From: DASPNH01 sp035626675
GTDB lineage: Bacteria; Desulfobacterota; Binatia; UBA1149; CAITLU01
Direction: 5' to 3'
DNA length: 64,000 nt
Assembly (NCBI GenBank): GCA_035626675.1
Contig: DASPNH010000220.1
Location: 46,122 to 110,121 of the forward strand
A program made the position numbers and the translations under genes. Positions 8,103 through 18,612 of the stretch are shown in pieces. The notes under the pieces are model-generated. The model did not search any database, had not been told where the DNA came from, and saw only the letters and a program-made list of their open reading frames with translations. Position 1 is the stretch's first letter; each line of letters begins with the position of its first letter.

Positions 8103-10295
8103 CTATTTCTCCGTGAACACGATCAGCGTTCCGTGCTCGCCGCGCTCCAGGCGGCGAAGGTGGAACGTGACCAGCCCGTCATCGGGATGCTGCTCGGCGA
8201 GCGTGCGGAACGCGTGCAGCGCACCGTCGCCGCCGCTCTCGAGCAGGTCGAACGCCTGCTTGTAGGCATCGGCCGGAGCCGCGCCGTTGGCTTCGGCATG
8301 GAGCGGCTCGAACACTTCGACGCCGCGCGTCTTGCCTTTCAGGAGCAGGCTGCCGACCGGCCGCAGCGCGACCTCCTTCTTGCACTGCGCCACGGTGGCG
8401 GCGCTGATGCAGATGCGCGTTCCGAGCTGCCCGTTGGCCGTCTCCAGCCGCGCGCAGGTGTTGATGGGATCGCCGAGCGGCCGGTAATCGAAGTGCGTGC
8501 TGCCGCCGAAGTTTCCCACCACGACTTCACCGGTGTTCACGCCGATGCGAGTATGGCCGAACTTGATGCCCTGCGCCTGGCAGCGTTGCGCGTACTTGCT
8601 CGCGAACGCATCCATCGCCAGGGCGCACTCGACGGCGCGCTGCGCGTGATCGGGCTGCGTCACTGGCGCCGAGAACATGATGGCCACCGCATCGCCGACG
8701 ATGCGGTCCAACGTGGCATCGTGTGAGAAGGCGATGCTGACCATGCCGTCGAGATAATCGTTGATCACCTGCGTGAGCGCCGCGGGATCGCTGTTTTCGA
8801 CCACGGTCGTGAAGCCCTGGACGTCCGTCAGCACGAACGAGCACTCGCGGCGCTCGCCGCCCACGCGCAGCTCGGCGGGATTGCGGATGAGGTGCTCGAC
8901 CAGGTTCGGCGAGAGGTAGTTGGCAAAGACGCTGCGGATCCAGCGTTCCTCGGATTCGGTGGCGAGCTGGCGCGGCACGACGTAGGCAAGGAAAGCGGCC
9001 AGGACGGTCACCGACGGCGTGACCGGATCCACCAGCAGCAGGCTCAGGTTCCAGGCCTGCCAGGACACGCTGAACGCCAGCAGCACGCCGAGCGACGTCA
9101 CCAAGGCCAGCGGCAGGACGCGAGGCTGATTGCCGACCGCCAGCATGCCGAGCCAGCTCAGCACCACCAGCAGCACCTCGGTGCCGCGCGCCCAATCCGG
9201 CCGGCTCGAGTACACCTTGTGCAGGATCTGCTCGACGAGCTGCGCATGGATCTCGACCCCGGGCAGCGTTTCGCCGAGCGGACTGAATCGAAGATCCATC
9301 AGCCCCGTGGCCGAAGAACCCAGGAAGACGATCGCGTCCTTGGGCACGAGATCCTCGGCCTGGCCCGCCAGCACCTTCCATGCGGGCACGTATCGCTCGG
9401 GCATCGGCCGCGTCAGGTAGACCTGCATGCGTCCGGTCGAGTCGGTCGGGAGCAGATGCTTGCCGATGCGCAGGCCGGTCAGGCTGGCCGTGCTGGCGGA
9501 GGAGCCGGGCGCCGTCAGCACGGCGATGTTGCCCTCACCGCTGGCGACTCGCAGGGCCTCGACGATCAGGCTCGGATAGGTCTTTGCGCCCATCTCCAGC
9601 AGCAGCGGGACGCGCCGCACCACTCCGTCGCGGTCGGGTTGAAAATTGATCGCGCCGTTTCCCGCAGCCGCCGCCTCCAGCTGCGGCAGCGTGGCCACGG
9701 CGCCGCGATGATGACTGATGGGAAGCGCACCTTCGCTGCCGATGCGCACGTAGCGCGCCTTCTCCAGAGGCGGCCGCTCCGGACCGCTGCCTTCGGTCAA
9801 TGCGAACGCCGTGACGGCGTTGCCGCGCGCGAGCTCCTGCGCCAGCACGTCGTCGCTGTCGGGAAGCTGGGAAAGCACCGCTCGAACGTCGTCGCGCTCG
9901 GCCCACTCCGAAACGAGCTGGCGCGGCGATAGGCGATCCGGCTCGGCGAACAGGATGTCGAAGGTGATCGATGCGGCGCCGAGCTCGCGAAGGCGCGAGA
10001 CGATCTCGGCGATGCGCGTACGCGGCCATGGCCACTGGCCGAGACGCGCCAGGCTCTCTTCGTCGATATCGAGGATGCGGACCGGCGCTGGCTGGTACGG
10101 ACGAGGCGCCGAGCGTTGATAGCCGTCGAAGACGGCGTTGCGGATCGAAGTGACCATGTCGAGGGGAGGATTGCTGGCGATGGCCGAGATGCCGGCGAGC
10201 ACGACGGCTGCCGACAGCATGAGGCCGATGCGGCGAAGCCGCCGTGCGGCGCGCTGGCCGCCCTGGAAACTCTTCTGCTCGTTGTCGTTTGCCAT
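8103..10295 (-). CDS. CHASE2-domain class III nucleotide cyclase, membrane-bound
   Basis: Encodes 730 residues. An N-terminal membrane helix (about 24-42) is followed by a periplasmic CHASE2 sensor domain (VRILDIDEESLARLGQWPWP, ITFDILFAEPD, VFLGSSATGLMDLRFSPLG), two or three membrane helices (about 385-455) and a cytoplasmic class III cyclase. Metal-binding Asp residues are present in FVLTDVQGFT and RIVGDAVAIMF; the Asn and Arg of transition-state binding are in GDPINTCARLE. The usual purine-selecting Lys before IGD is Arg here (DRIVGD), so ATP versus GTP preference cannot be read safely. It is convergent with the fecR operon and may make the ligand of the glutaminase fusion nearby. Confidence 0.93.
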   Translation of the reverse strand: MANDNEQKSFQGGQRAARRLRRIGLMLSAAVVLAGISAIASNPPLDMVTSIRNAVFDGYQRSAPRPYQPAPVRILDIDEESLARLGQWPWPRTRIAEIVSRLRELGAASITFDILFAEPDRLSPRQLVSEWAERDDVRAVLSQLPDSDDVLAQELARGNAVTAFALTEGSGPERPPLEKARYVRIGSEGALPISHHRGAVATLPQLEAAAAGNGAINFQPDRDGVVRRVPLLLEMGAKTYPSLIVEALRVASGEGNIAVLTAPGSSASTASLTGLRIGKHLLPTDSTGRMQVYLTRPMPERYVPAWKVLAGQAEDLVPKDAIVFLGSSATGLMDLRFSPLGETLPGVEIHAQLVEQILHKVYSSRPDWARGTEVLLVVLSWLGMLAVGNQPRVLPLALVTSLGVLLAFSVSWQAWNLSLLLVDPVTPSVTVLAAFLAYVVPRQLATESEERWIRSVFANYLSPNLVEHLIRNPAELRVGGERRECSFVLTDVQGFTTVVENSDPAALTQVINDYLDGMVSIAFSHDATLDRIVGDAVAIMFSAPVTQPDHAQRAVECALAMDAFASKYAQRCQAQGIKFGHTRIGVNTGEVVVGNFGGSTHFDYRPLGDPINTCARLETANGQLGTRICISAATVAQCKKEVALRPVGSLLLKGKTRGVEVFEPLHAEANGAAPADAYKQAFDLLESGGDGALHAFRTLAEQHPDDGLVTFHLRRLERGEHGTLIVFTEK

Positions 10296-10372
10296 GGGCA
10301 GTCCCGCCCTGCGGCGCGACCGCGCGATTCTAGCGATCGGCAGCCGTCATGGCGATGGAAGCCGCGGCGATT

Positions 10373-12055
10373 CTACTGGGCGGCGGGAGGGGCAGGGGCC
10401 GTGGCATCCGGATCGGTCTTGCCGGCGGCCGGCGCCGGTCCAGGCTCGTCGAGAAGCTCGCTGCGTTTCATGGCAAGCCGCGAGTACAGGTGCTCGCCGG
10501 CCGTCACGACCGCGGTGCGATCACGGCCCTGCAGATAGTAGCGCGGCGGCGGGACCGATGGCGCTGCGGGCGGCGGCGCATCACCTTCGTCCGAGGGCGG
10601 CGCCGAGGAACGATCGCCGAGCGCATCCATGACCGCCTTGCGAGCGAGCTCGGCGTCGCCGGAAGCGGCATCGGCGGGCTGGCCGGTGGCCACAGTCGGT
10701 GCGTCCGCGCCCGCCGCGCGATTGCCTGATCCCGCCTCCGCATTGGAAGCCTCGCCAGCCTGATCTGCGTGCGCTGCGGTGTCCGGCTGCGCTGCCGCCG
10801 CCTTGGCCGCCGAAATGATTCCGCATGGCGCGGACTTCGTGGCCAGCTCGACCTTGGCAACTGGCGCGTCCAGTCCGAAGCGAGCCCTTTCGGCGTCATC
10901 GGCGGCATCACCGGCGATGTGGTCGCCCTTCATGTCGACGAGACCGCGCAGCAGATTGTCGACGATCCGTTGCTTGATGGTCTGCCCCTGGGCAGGCGGC
11001 GGGTCCATCGTCCAGGCCTTGCCCGGGCCCTCGCGCGTCAGCGTGTAGGTATCGGCCGGCTGCACGAACGTCATCCTGACGACGTCGTCGGGCTTGCACG
11101 TCGTGACCGCCCGGCTTCGCAGGTCGGCGGAGCTTGCGCCGAACTTCTGCGGCACCCAGTCCGGGACCTTGGCGATCTGGCCGTCGCCGGTGCGCTGAAG
11201 ATACAGGCCCGCGGGCTGGTCGGGAGCCTCGGCGCCGAGCTTGAAGCCGACTTTCTCGCCGCTGGTCAGATGCGCGGTCACCGTCAGCGTCGGCTCTGCC
11301 AGCCCGAGCTTGGCGGGATCGACATCGGGGCCTTCGAGGAAGGCGAGTGCATCGATGGTATCGAAGGCGCCGGCGATCGATTCGGCTGCCTGCGGATCTG
11401 CCGCGTCGGGTTTGGGCAGCACCAGGTTCCACTTCTTCTCGCCGCCGCGCTCGAGCTCGATGCGTTCGTCCTTTGCGTGGATGCTGATGCGTCCGATCTG
11501 GTCGGGCTGGACCTCGAAGAGCTTCTTCTTGCGGAAGTCGAATGGCGTCTTCTTGATGGTGGTGTGGATCAGAAGGGGCGTCACCAGCACTTCGTCGCTG
11601 CCTTCCAGACGCGCGAAGGCGAAATGATCGACCGGCGTCGTGTTGCCGATGATCACGGGCACAAGCTTGGTGCCATCCTCGAGCGTGACTTCCAGGCGGC
11701 CCTGCGTTCCGGCGGGCTTGTCCAGTCCATAGGCCGCCAGGCTCTCGATCTCGTCCTTTTTCAGACGTCGCTCCACGACGGTGTCGCGTACGCCGTCCAG
11801 GAAGCGGTCGACGGCGTCGTTGTCGGCGCTTGCCGTGATGGGCGCGACGACTTTCCAATCGGCCCCTTCCTTCTTCAGCTCGATCTTCGTCTGGTCGGGA
11901 TAGGTGAGCAGGACGTGCGATGCTCGGGCGGTGTCGAACGCGACGACGTGATCGCCCTTGGATTCCTGCTCCAGCCTGGGTGCTTCGTACAGGTAGATCC
12001 AGGCGCCGAGGCCGACCGCGACCAGAGCCACCAGGAGCGTGCGCACGAAGCTCAC
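10373..12055 (-). CDS. DUF4340-domain protein of a GldAFG-type ABC system
   Basis: Encodes 560 residues from a GTG whose GTGA overlaps the upstream stop. One N-terminal membrane helix (LLVALVAVGLGAWIYLYEAP) anchors a large periplasmic part with repeated DUF4340 units (FDTARASHVLLTYPDQTKIE, WKVVAPITASADNDAVDRFL, FDFRKKKLFEVQPDQIGRIS). The last 150 residues are low-complexity Ala/Pro/Asp. DUF4340 proteins regularly follow GldG-like genes, in line with an accessory role. Substrate unknown. Confidence 0.85.
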   Translation of the reverse strand: MSFVRTLLVALVAVGLGAWIYLYEAPRLEQESKGDHVVAFDTARASHVLLTYPDQTKIELKKEGADWKVVAPITASADNDAVDRFLDGVRDTVVERRLKKDEIESLAAYGLDKPAGTQGRLEVTLEDGTKLVPVIIGNTTPVDHFAFARLEGSDEVLVTPLLIHTTIKKTPFDFRKKKLFEVQPDQIGRISIHAKDERIELERGGEKKWNLVLPKPDAADPQAAESIAGAFDTIDALAFLEGPDVDPAKLGLAEPTLTVTAHLTSGEKVGFKLGAEAPDQPAGLYLQRTGDGQIAKVPDWVPQKFGASSADLRSRAVTTCKPDDVVRMTFVQPADTYTLTREGPGKAWTMDPPPAQGQTIKQRIVDNLLRGLVDMKGDHIAGDAADDAERARFGLDAPVAKVELATKSAPCGIISAAKAAAAQPDTAAHADQAGEASNAEAGSGNRAAGADAPTVATGQPADAASGDAELARKAVMDALGDRSSAPPSDEGDAPPPAAPSVPPPRYYLQGRDRTAVVTAGEHLYSRLAMKRSELLDEPGPAPAAGKTDPDATAPAPPAAQ

Positions 12056-13623
12056 AGCGAGGAGCGCCTCCACCAGACGGCGATGCCCGCCAGCAGGATG
12101 AGCTCGGGAAGCACGAGCACCGACAGATAGAACACCGACCGGGCCGCGTCCTCGTCGAGGTAGGCGCGCGATGCGCGCACGACGCGCGGAGCGATCGAGA
12201 TCAGCTCCTCTTCGCCGGCGAGCCATCCGATCACGCCCTGCCCGAGCGCGTCGTTGTAGAGCTGGCGCAGGTACTGGTTGGTCAGGAAGCTGGTGTCGCC
12301 GAAGATCGCGACCTTGAACTGCTTGTCGGGCGGGCCGCCAAGGGCGCTGGCCGCGCCGCCGCCGGCCACCGCCAGCGGAATCGGGCCGGGCGTGTCCTGT
12401 CCCTGCGCAAGCTCGGCCTCGCCGCGCTCGAACACGCCGGCAACATCGGTTTCGGCCCAGCTCGCCGCCGAGCTGAAGGCCAGAGGATCCAGCTTGATGC
12501 CCGGCACCGGGTTGGGCGCCGGGGCCGTCGAGCGCGCAAGCGTGAACAGCGTCCGATCCGTCATCGCCGCCACGGACGGATGCTTGCCGTACTCGGTGAC
12601 GACGGCATCGACGCCGACGGTGACGCCCTGGAACAGGCGCATCTGCTGGTCGAGGATCACGTCGTCACCGATCAGCGTTCCGAAGCTGCGCGCGAACGTG
12701 ACGAGCTCCGGATCCTTTTGCGGCTCCAGGAGCAGCAGCACGCTGCCGCCCTTTTTCAGATACTCCTTGATCTGCGCCATCTCGGCGGGGAAGTGGTCGC
12801 GGTTGCCCGTGCTGACCACGATCGCCGCAGCATCGTCGGGAATGGGCTTTTCGGCGGCGAACAGGCTTGCGACCTCGTAGTTCTGGTTGCGCAGCGTGTC
12901 GGCGAACATGCCCATGCCGCCCGGACCCTGCTTGTCCTCGAGCGAAGGCTCGCCGTGGCCCTCCAGAAAATAGACCTTCTTCTGCTCGCTGCTGACCACC
13001 TTGTGGATGCCGTTGGTGATAGCTTCCTCGTCGATCTTGTTGACGGTGGTGTTGCGCTCGCCGTGCTTGATCTTGATGGTGGGGATGGACGCGATCAGCT
13101 CACGCTGCGCGATCTCGGGGCTGACCTGCGGATCGATGATCTTCCACTTCACCTTGTCGGTGTAGTAGCCGTAGGTCTCCGAAACCTCGCGCACGAAGTC
13201 CTTGTCGGTGGGGCCGACGAAGGCCAGCACTTCGACTTCGCCGTCGATCTTGTCGAGCACCTGGCGCGAGGCATCCGTCAGGCTGTTGACCGCCGCCGAC
13301 GACAGGTCCCAGCGCTTGTTGTAGCGCACCGCCAGGAAGTTGAGCATGCCGATCACCGCCACGAACACCAGCGAGTAGACGACCGCGTTGGTGCCGTAGC
13401 GGGTGGAACGGCGCTGGACGAACTCGAGCAGCGATCCGCTGCCCGAGGACAGGTACCAGATGATGCAGACGACGCCGGCCAGGATGTGCGCGAGCGCGAA
13501 CCAGCCGAAATCGAACAGGCCCTGCTGGGGCATCATCGTCATCCAGTGCTCGAGGACGCCGAACAGGATGAAGATCAGGCCGACGATGCCGAGGATGGGA
13601 GCGCGCTTGCCCACTACTTCCAC
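12052..13623 (-). CDS. GldG-like ABC transporter auxiliary protein
   Basis: Encodes 523 residues, with several N-terminal membrane helices (about 8-110), a periplasmic domain of the ABC_transp_aux/GldG kind (RWDLSSAAVNSLTDASRQVL, VYFLEGHGEPSLEDK, IKEYLKKGGSVLLLLEPQKD) and a C-terminal membrane helix before WWRRSSL. GldG is known in gliding Bacteroidota, but relatives are widespread in non-gliding bacteria with unclear cargo. The GTG start lies inside the end of the permease gene; a second in-frame GTG three codons later is possible. Confidence 0.87.
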   Translation of the reverse strand: MEVVGKRAPILGIVGLIFILFGVLEHWMTMMPQQGLFDFGWFALAHILAGVVCIIWYLSSGSGSLLEFVQRRSTRYGTNAVVYSLVFVAVIGMLNFLAVRYNKRWDLSSAAVNSLTDASRQVLDKIDGEVEVLAFVGPTDKDFVREVSETYGYYTDKVKWKIIDPQVSPEIAQRELIASIPTIKIKHGERNTTVNKIDEEAITNGIHKVVSSEQKKVYFLEGHGEPSLEDKQGPGGMGMFADTLRNQNYEVASLFAAEKPIPDDAAAIVVSTGNRDHFPAEMAQIKEYLKKGGSVLLLLEPQKDPELVTFARSFGTLIGDDVILDQQMRLFQGVTVGVDAVVTEYGKHPSVAAMTDRTLFTLARSTAPAPNPVPGIKLDPLAFSSAASWAETDVAGVFERGEAELAQGQDTPGPIPLAVAGGGAASALGGPPDKQFKVAIFGDTSFLTNQYLRQLYNDALGQGVIGWLAGEEELISIAPRVVRASRAYLDEDAARSVFYLSVLVLPELILLAGIAVWWRRSSL

Positions 13624-14384
13624 CGATTCGATTCCACCGCGCGGTGGGTCAGGAACAGGAAAGTCGCGATCAGGCTGAAGAAGTAGACGAAGTCGCGAGT
13701 TTCGAGCGTGCCCTTGGCCATGTTGCGGAAGTGCTCGGTGACCGAAAGGTAGGTCAGGACCCCGCGCACGGTGTCGCTGGCGCCTTCTGCCGGCCAGGAG
13801 ATGACGAACAGGAGCAGCAGGATCACCAGGGCGCTGATGGTGGCGATGATCTGGTTCGAGGTCAGCGAGGAAGTGAAGTTGCCCGCGGCCACGAACGCCA
13901 GCGCCGTCAGGTACAGGCCGAGGAAGCCGGCCGCCGTCATGCCGAATTCGGGATTGCCGAAGAAGAACAGCAGGCCCGGGAAGATCATCGCCAGCGCCAG
14001 CATGAGCGTAACCAGCGCCGCGCCGGCCAGATACTTGCCGAGCACCATCTCGCCGACACGCACCGGCGAGGTGAAGAGCAGCTCGAAGGTCGCCGCGCCC
14101 TTCTCCTCCGACCAGCTGCGCATCGTGATCATGGGAATGACGATCAGCAGGACCACGAGCATGTTGTGGAGGAGCGGGGTGATGACGGCGTCGTTCAGGT
14201 TCAGCCAGGTCGTGTCCATGCCCTGCAGCATCGAGTACTGCGCGACCAGGCGGTTGAACTGCGCCAGCATGTTGAAGAAGAACCAGCCCGACAGCAGCGT
14301 AAAGCCCGTCAGCACGACATAGGCGATCGGGGAGACGAAGACGGCGCGGATGTCGCGCCAGGCGATGGCGGCAACGTTGCGCAT
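13614..14384 (-). CDS. ABC-2 type permease (GldF-like)
   Basis: Encodes 256 residues with six hydrophobic segments and the ABC-2 pattern IAYVVLTGFTLLSGWFFFNM ... TMRSWSEEKGAATFELLFTS PVR, where the EE and LLxTSPV elements are typical of this permease class. It separates from the ATPase gene by one base and overlaps the GldG-like gene by ten, so the operon encodes an ATPase, permease and two accessory periplasmic proteins. Confidence 0.92.
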   Translation of the reverse strand: MRNVAAIAWRDIRAVFVSPIAYVVLTGFTLLSGWFFFNMLAQFNRLVAQYSMLQGMDTTWLNLNDAVITPLLHNMLVVLLIVIPMITMRSWSEEKGAATFELLFTSPVRVGEMVLGKYLAGAALVTLMLALAMIFPGLLFFFGNPEFGMTAAGFLGLYLTALAFVAAGNFTSSLTSNQIIATISALVILLLLFVISWPAEGASDTVRGVLTYLSVTEHFRNMAKGTLETRDFVYFFSLIATFLFLTHRAVESNRWK

Positions 14385-14385
14385 C

Positions 14386-15135
<750 letters not shown>

Positions 15136-15173
15136 GCGTTGATGATCATGGGCAGACGGCCCACGACGGCGGC

Positions 15174-15202
15174 CATCTAAACACGGCAAAACGAGCTGTC
15201 AA
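15174..15202 (-). promoter_or_regulatory. Candidate promoter of the GldA-F-G-like ABC operon
   Basis: A perfect TTGACA and TAGATG are spaced by 17 bases in the gap between the divergent ABC operon and polA, about 40 bases before the ATPase start. Confidence 0.6.
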
Positions 15203-15233
15203 TGTTTGCATCCGGCGCGCTACTGGCCGACCG

Positions 15234-17903
15234 TTGCGCGTGCCCAGACCTCCGGAGCGCTGCGTCTACCTGCTGGACACGAGCTACTTCATCTTTCGCG
15301 CCTACCACGCACTGCCGCCGCTCAGTACCGCCAAGGGCCTTCCCACCAACGCGGTCCACGGCGTGGCCACCACGCTCGAAAAGCTGATCCGCGAGCAGAA
15401 GCCCTGCCTGATGGGATGCTGCTTCGACACCACGCGCGATACGTTCCGCCAGACGCTCTACCCCGAGTACAAGGCCAATCGCCTGGCTCCCGACGAGAAC
15501 CTGCAGGTGCAGTTCCCCTACGTCCGCCGTCTGATCGCGGCCCTGCAGATTCCCGTGCTGGACCGCGAAGGGTTCGAGGCCGACGACATCCTGGCCTCGC
15601 TGGCGCGCCGGTACGAGGAAGCCGGCTACGACGTCATCCTGGTCACCGCCGACAAGGACCTGATGCAATGCGTGACCGACTCGATCTCGCTTCTGGACCC
15701 GATGCGCGAGGGGCGCATCACGGAGAAAGAGGTCATCGAGAAGTTCGGCGTTCCGCCCCTTGCCGTGCCCGACGTCCTCGGGCTCATGGGCGACTCCTCC
15801 GACAACATCCCGGGCATCAAGGGCATCGGCGCCAAGACGGCCGGCTGCCTGATCGCGCACTTCGGCTCCATCGACGTCATGCTCGAGCGCAGCGAGGAGA
15901 TCGAGCGGGTGCCCGGACTTCGCGGCGCGGCCGGCGTTCGCAAGAAGATCGAGGAGAACGCCGATCTTGCCCGCCTGTGCCGAGACCTGGCCAAGGTGCG
16001 CAGCGACGTGCCCGTGGATGTCGAGCCCCACGAGCTGCAGATCGGCGCTCTGGCAACCGATGAGCTCCAGCGGCTGGCCGAGGAACTCGAGATGCCGCGC
16101 CTGGTCCAGCGCATGGGCGCACTGGCAAGCACACGCGCGGCGCCCGGCGAGGTCCTGAGGCTCCAGGCGCAAGATCCGATATCCGCGCCGCCGCGGCGTG
16201 GCAGCCGCGCGCGCGCCGCGGCCGAAGCGGCGGCGCGGGCCGAGCAGGGAGCACAGCCGGCGCCGCAAGCGACGGGTCATTGGAAGGAGCTCGGCAATGG
16301 GCCGCTGCTGGTGGCGTGGTCGCGCGGCGCGCTCGACCAATGGGCGCTGACGATGGCTGCGGGCGAGACCATCGTCCGCGTCCATGGCGAAGAGGCGGCG
16401 CGCGAGGCCGCGCTCGGACTGGCGCACGCCGGTGCGTCCCTGATCGGCTTCGATCTGAAGGACCTTGCGCGCGAGCTCGGCGCCGCGGCCGGGATGCAGG
16501 GTCTCGACCTCGGGCTGGCCTCGTATCTGTGCGATCCCGAAGCCGGTGATCACAGCCGCTTCGACGTCGTGCGACGGTTCCTGCACGAGCAGCCGGCCGA
16601 GCCGGCCCACGGCGACGCCGCGCTGGATCAGGTGCGGCGTGCGGCCGGAATCCTCGAAGCGCAGCTGACCGGTCGCGAGCAGATGGTGCTCTATCGCGAT
16701 CTCGAGCATCCGCTGCTCGGGATTCTCGCAGGCATGGAAGCTTACGGGATGCTGCTGGACACGGGCAGCCTGGCGCGCATGTCCAGGAGCCTCGAGGAAC
16801 GCATGACCGCGCTGGTCCTGCGCGTTTACGAAGCGGCGGGATGCGAGTTCAACATCCTGTCGCCGGTCCAGCTGCGCGACGTGCTGTTCACGCGCCTGGG
16901 CCTGCCGGTCAAAGGGATCAAGACCACCAAGACCGGGCCCTCGACGGACAGCGATTCGCTCGAGCTGCTGGCGCCGCTGCATCCGCTGCCGGCCCTGGTG
17001 CTGGAGTACCGCGGAATGTCCAAGCTCAAGTCCACCTACGTGGACGCGCTCGGACGCATGGTGGACGGGCAGGGGAGGATCCATACGCGCCTGAACCAGA
17101 CAGTGGCCGCGACCGGCCGCCTGTCCTCGAGCGACCCCAACCTCCAGAACATCCCGATCCGGACCGAGGAAGGCGCCCAGATCCGCGCCGCCTTCACCGC
17201 CCCCGAGGGCTGCCGGCTGATCTCGGCCGACTACAATCAGATCGAGCTGCGGGTCCTGGCCCATCTCTCGGAGGACCCGGCCCTGATCGAAGCGTTTCGC
17301 AGCGGGCTCGACATCCACACGGCCACTTCGGCCGAGCTGTTCGACCTGGAGCCGGACCAGGTCACGCCGTCGATGCGGCGCGATGCCAAGGTGGTCAACT
17401 ACGGGATCGTCTACGGGATGGGGCCGGTGCGCCTGTCACGCGAGCTCGGCATCACCCGCGCCGAGGCCGAGGACTACATCAAGCGATACTTCGACCGCTA
17501 CCCGGGAGTGAAGCGTTTTTACGGGCGAATGCTCGAGCACGCCCATGCCAACGGCTTCGTTGCCACGCTCTACGGAAGACGTCGTTACCTGCCCGACATC
17601 GCCAGTGAGCACGGCGGGCGACGACAGCTCGCCGAGCGGGTGGCGACCAATACCCCAATCCAGGGGAGCGCCGCCGATATCATCAAGCGCGCCATGGTCG
17701 GGCTGGATCAGGGCCTTCGGGCGAGCAGGCTGGCCGCCAGGCTGGTTTTACAGATTCACGATGAATTGTTAGTCGAATGCCCTGCCGATCAGGTGGAAGA
17801 TGCCTGCGCGCTGGTAGCGAAAACCATGGCCGGCGCAGCCAGCCTGCTGGTGCCCGTCGTCGTGGACGTGGGCAGCGGCCGGAGCTGGGCCGAGGCCCAT
17901 TGA
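15234..17903 (+). CDS. polA: DNA polymerase I, proofreading site apparently lost
   Basis: Encodes 889 residues. The N-terminal 5' nuclease (residues 1-290) has LLDTSYFIFRAYHALPPLST, EADDILASLARRYEEAG and GDSSDNIPGIKGIGAKTA. The polymerase domain (about 490-889) has motif A SADYNQIELRVLAHLS, motif B RRDAKVVNYGIVYGM and motif C LQIHDELLVECP. The middle domain folds like the 3'-5' exonuclease but lacks the DxE of exo motif I (LLVAWSRGALDQWALT occupies that place), so proofreading is probably absent, as in Taq and several other bacterial Pol I enzymes. Start is TTG, or GTG two codons later; neither has a strong ribosome-binding site. Works in Okazaki fragment maturation and repair. Confidence 0.95.
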   Translation: MRVPRPPERCVYLLDTSYFIFRAYHALPPLSTAKGLPTNAVHGVATTLEKLIREQKPCLMGCCFDTTRDTFRQTLYPEYKANRLAPDENLQVQFPYVRRLIAALQIPVLDREGFEADDILASLARRYEEAGYDVILVTADKDLMQCVTDSISLLDPMREGRITEKEVIEKFGVPPLAVPDVLGLMGDSSDNIPGIKGIGAKTAGCLIAHFGSIDVMLERSEEIERVPGLRGAAGVRKKIEENADLARLCRDLAKVRSDVPVDVEPHELQIGALATDELQRLAEELEMPRLVQRMGALASTRAAPGEVLRLQAQDPISAPPRRGSRARAAAEAAARAEQGAQPAPQATGHWKELGNGPLLVAWSRGALDQWALTMAAGETIVRVHGEEAAREAALGLAHAGASLIGFDLKDLARELGAAAGMQGLDLGLASYLCDPEAGDHSRFDVVRRFLHEQPAEPAHGDAALDQVRRAAGILEAQLTGREQMVLYRDLEHPLLGILAGMEAYGMLLDTGSLARMSRSLEERMTALVLRVYEAAGCEFNILSPVQLRDVLFTRLGLPVKGIKTTKTGPSTDSDSLELLAPLHPLPALVLEYRGMSKLKSTYVDALGRMVDGQGRIHTRLNQTVAATGRLSSSDPNLQNIPIRTEEGAQIRAAFTAPEGCRLISADYNQIELRVLAHLSEDPALIEAFRSGLDIHTATSAELFDLEPDQVTPSMRRDAKVVNYGIVYGMGPVRLSRELGITRAEAEDYIKRYFDRYPGVKRFYGRMLEHAHANGFVATLYGRRRYLPDIASEHGGRRQLAERVATNTPIQGSAADIIKRAMVGLDQGLRASRLAARLVLQIHDELLVECPADQVEDACALVAKTMAGAASLLVPVVVDVGSGRSWAEAH

Positions 17904-17978
17904 GACCGGTAGAAATCTTCGATCGAGAGCGGAGTTACTCCCAGTCCTCGCTGAATATGCCTGGGCAGGGTCCCGTCT

Positions 17979-18575
17979 ATGGCCCAGGACCATGGAGAAC
18001 GGCGTGTGGAGCCGACTGACGGCGAACTCGTGGAACGGGCCCGAGCCGGGGACCGGGAAGCGGTTGACGTTCTCCTACAGCGATATCAGCGCCGACTTCT
18101 CGGCGTTGTCGTCGGCATGGTCCGGAACCCGGATGATGCGAGAGAAATCATTCAAGAGACCTTCGTACGAGTCTTTCGGAGCCTGGACTCGTTCAAAGGC
18201 GATTCGTCGTTCTACACGTGGCTGTACCGTATCGCGATGAACCTGGCCATCGACCACCAGCGCCGTGAAGGCAAGCGTCCCTCGGTCGAATTCGACGAGG
18301 GCGTGGCACACACCGAGGAATCGGTGGGCCGCGGGTCGGCAATCGTCGGAACCGATCCTTTCGATCGGGTCCGTAGTCGCGAGCTGGGGCAGAAGATTTT
18401 CGAGGCGATCGAAAGTTTGACGCCCGACCACCGCGCGGTCATACTTCTGCGCGAGATCGACGGCCTTTCCTACGAAGAAATCAGCGAAGTCCTGCAGTGC
18501 TCCATGGGAACAGTGATGAGTCGTCTCCACTACGCGCGCAAGAAATTGCAGGCGCGTCTGCAGGAGATGATGTGA
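17979..18575 (+). CDS. ECF-type RNA polymerase sigma factor (RpoE-like)
   Basis: Encodes 198 residues. Region 2 is DELVERARAGD-like followed by NPDDAREIIQETFVRVFRSL and FYTWLYRIAMNLAIDHQRR; region 4 is LTPDHRAVILLREIDGLSYE then CSMGTVMSRLHYARKKLQ, the typical helix-turn-helix that binds the -35 element. Short linker, no extra C-terminal domain. The next gene encodes a zinc anti-sigma factor, so activity is likely set by release from it. Confidence 0.95.
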   Translation: MAQDHGERRVEPTDGELVERARAGDREAVDVLLQRYQRRLLGVVVGMVRNPDDAREIIQETFVRVFRSLDSFKGDSSFYTWLYRIAMNLAIDHQRREGKRPSVEFDEGVAHTEESVGRGSAIVGTDPFDRVRSRELGQKIFEAIESLTPDHRAVILLREIDGLSYEEISEVLQCSMGTVMSRLHYARKKLQARLQEMM

Positions 18576-18612
18576 CCTTGGCCTGACGACGCGTGTAGGA
18601 GCCTCTCCGTTG

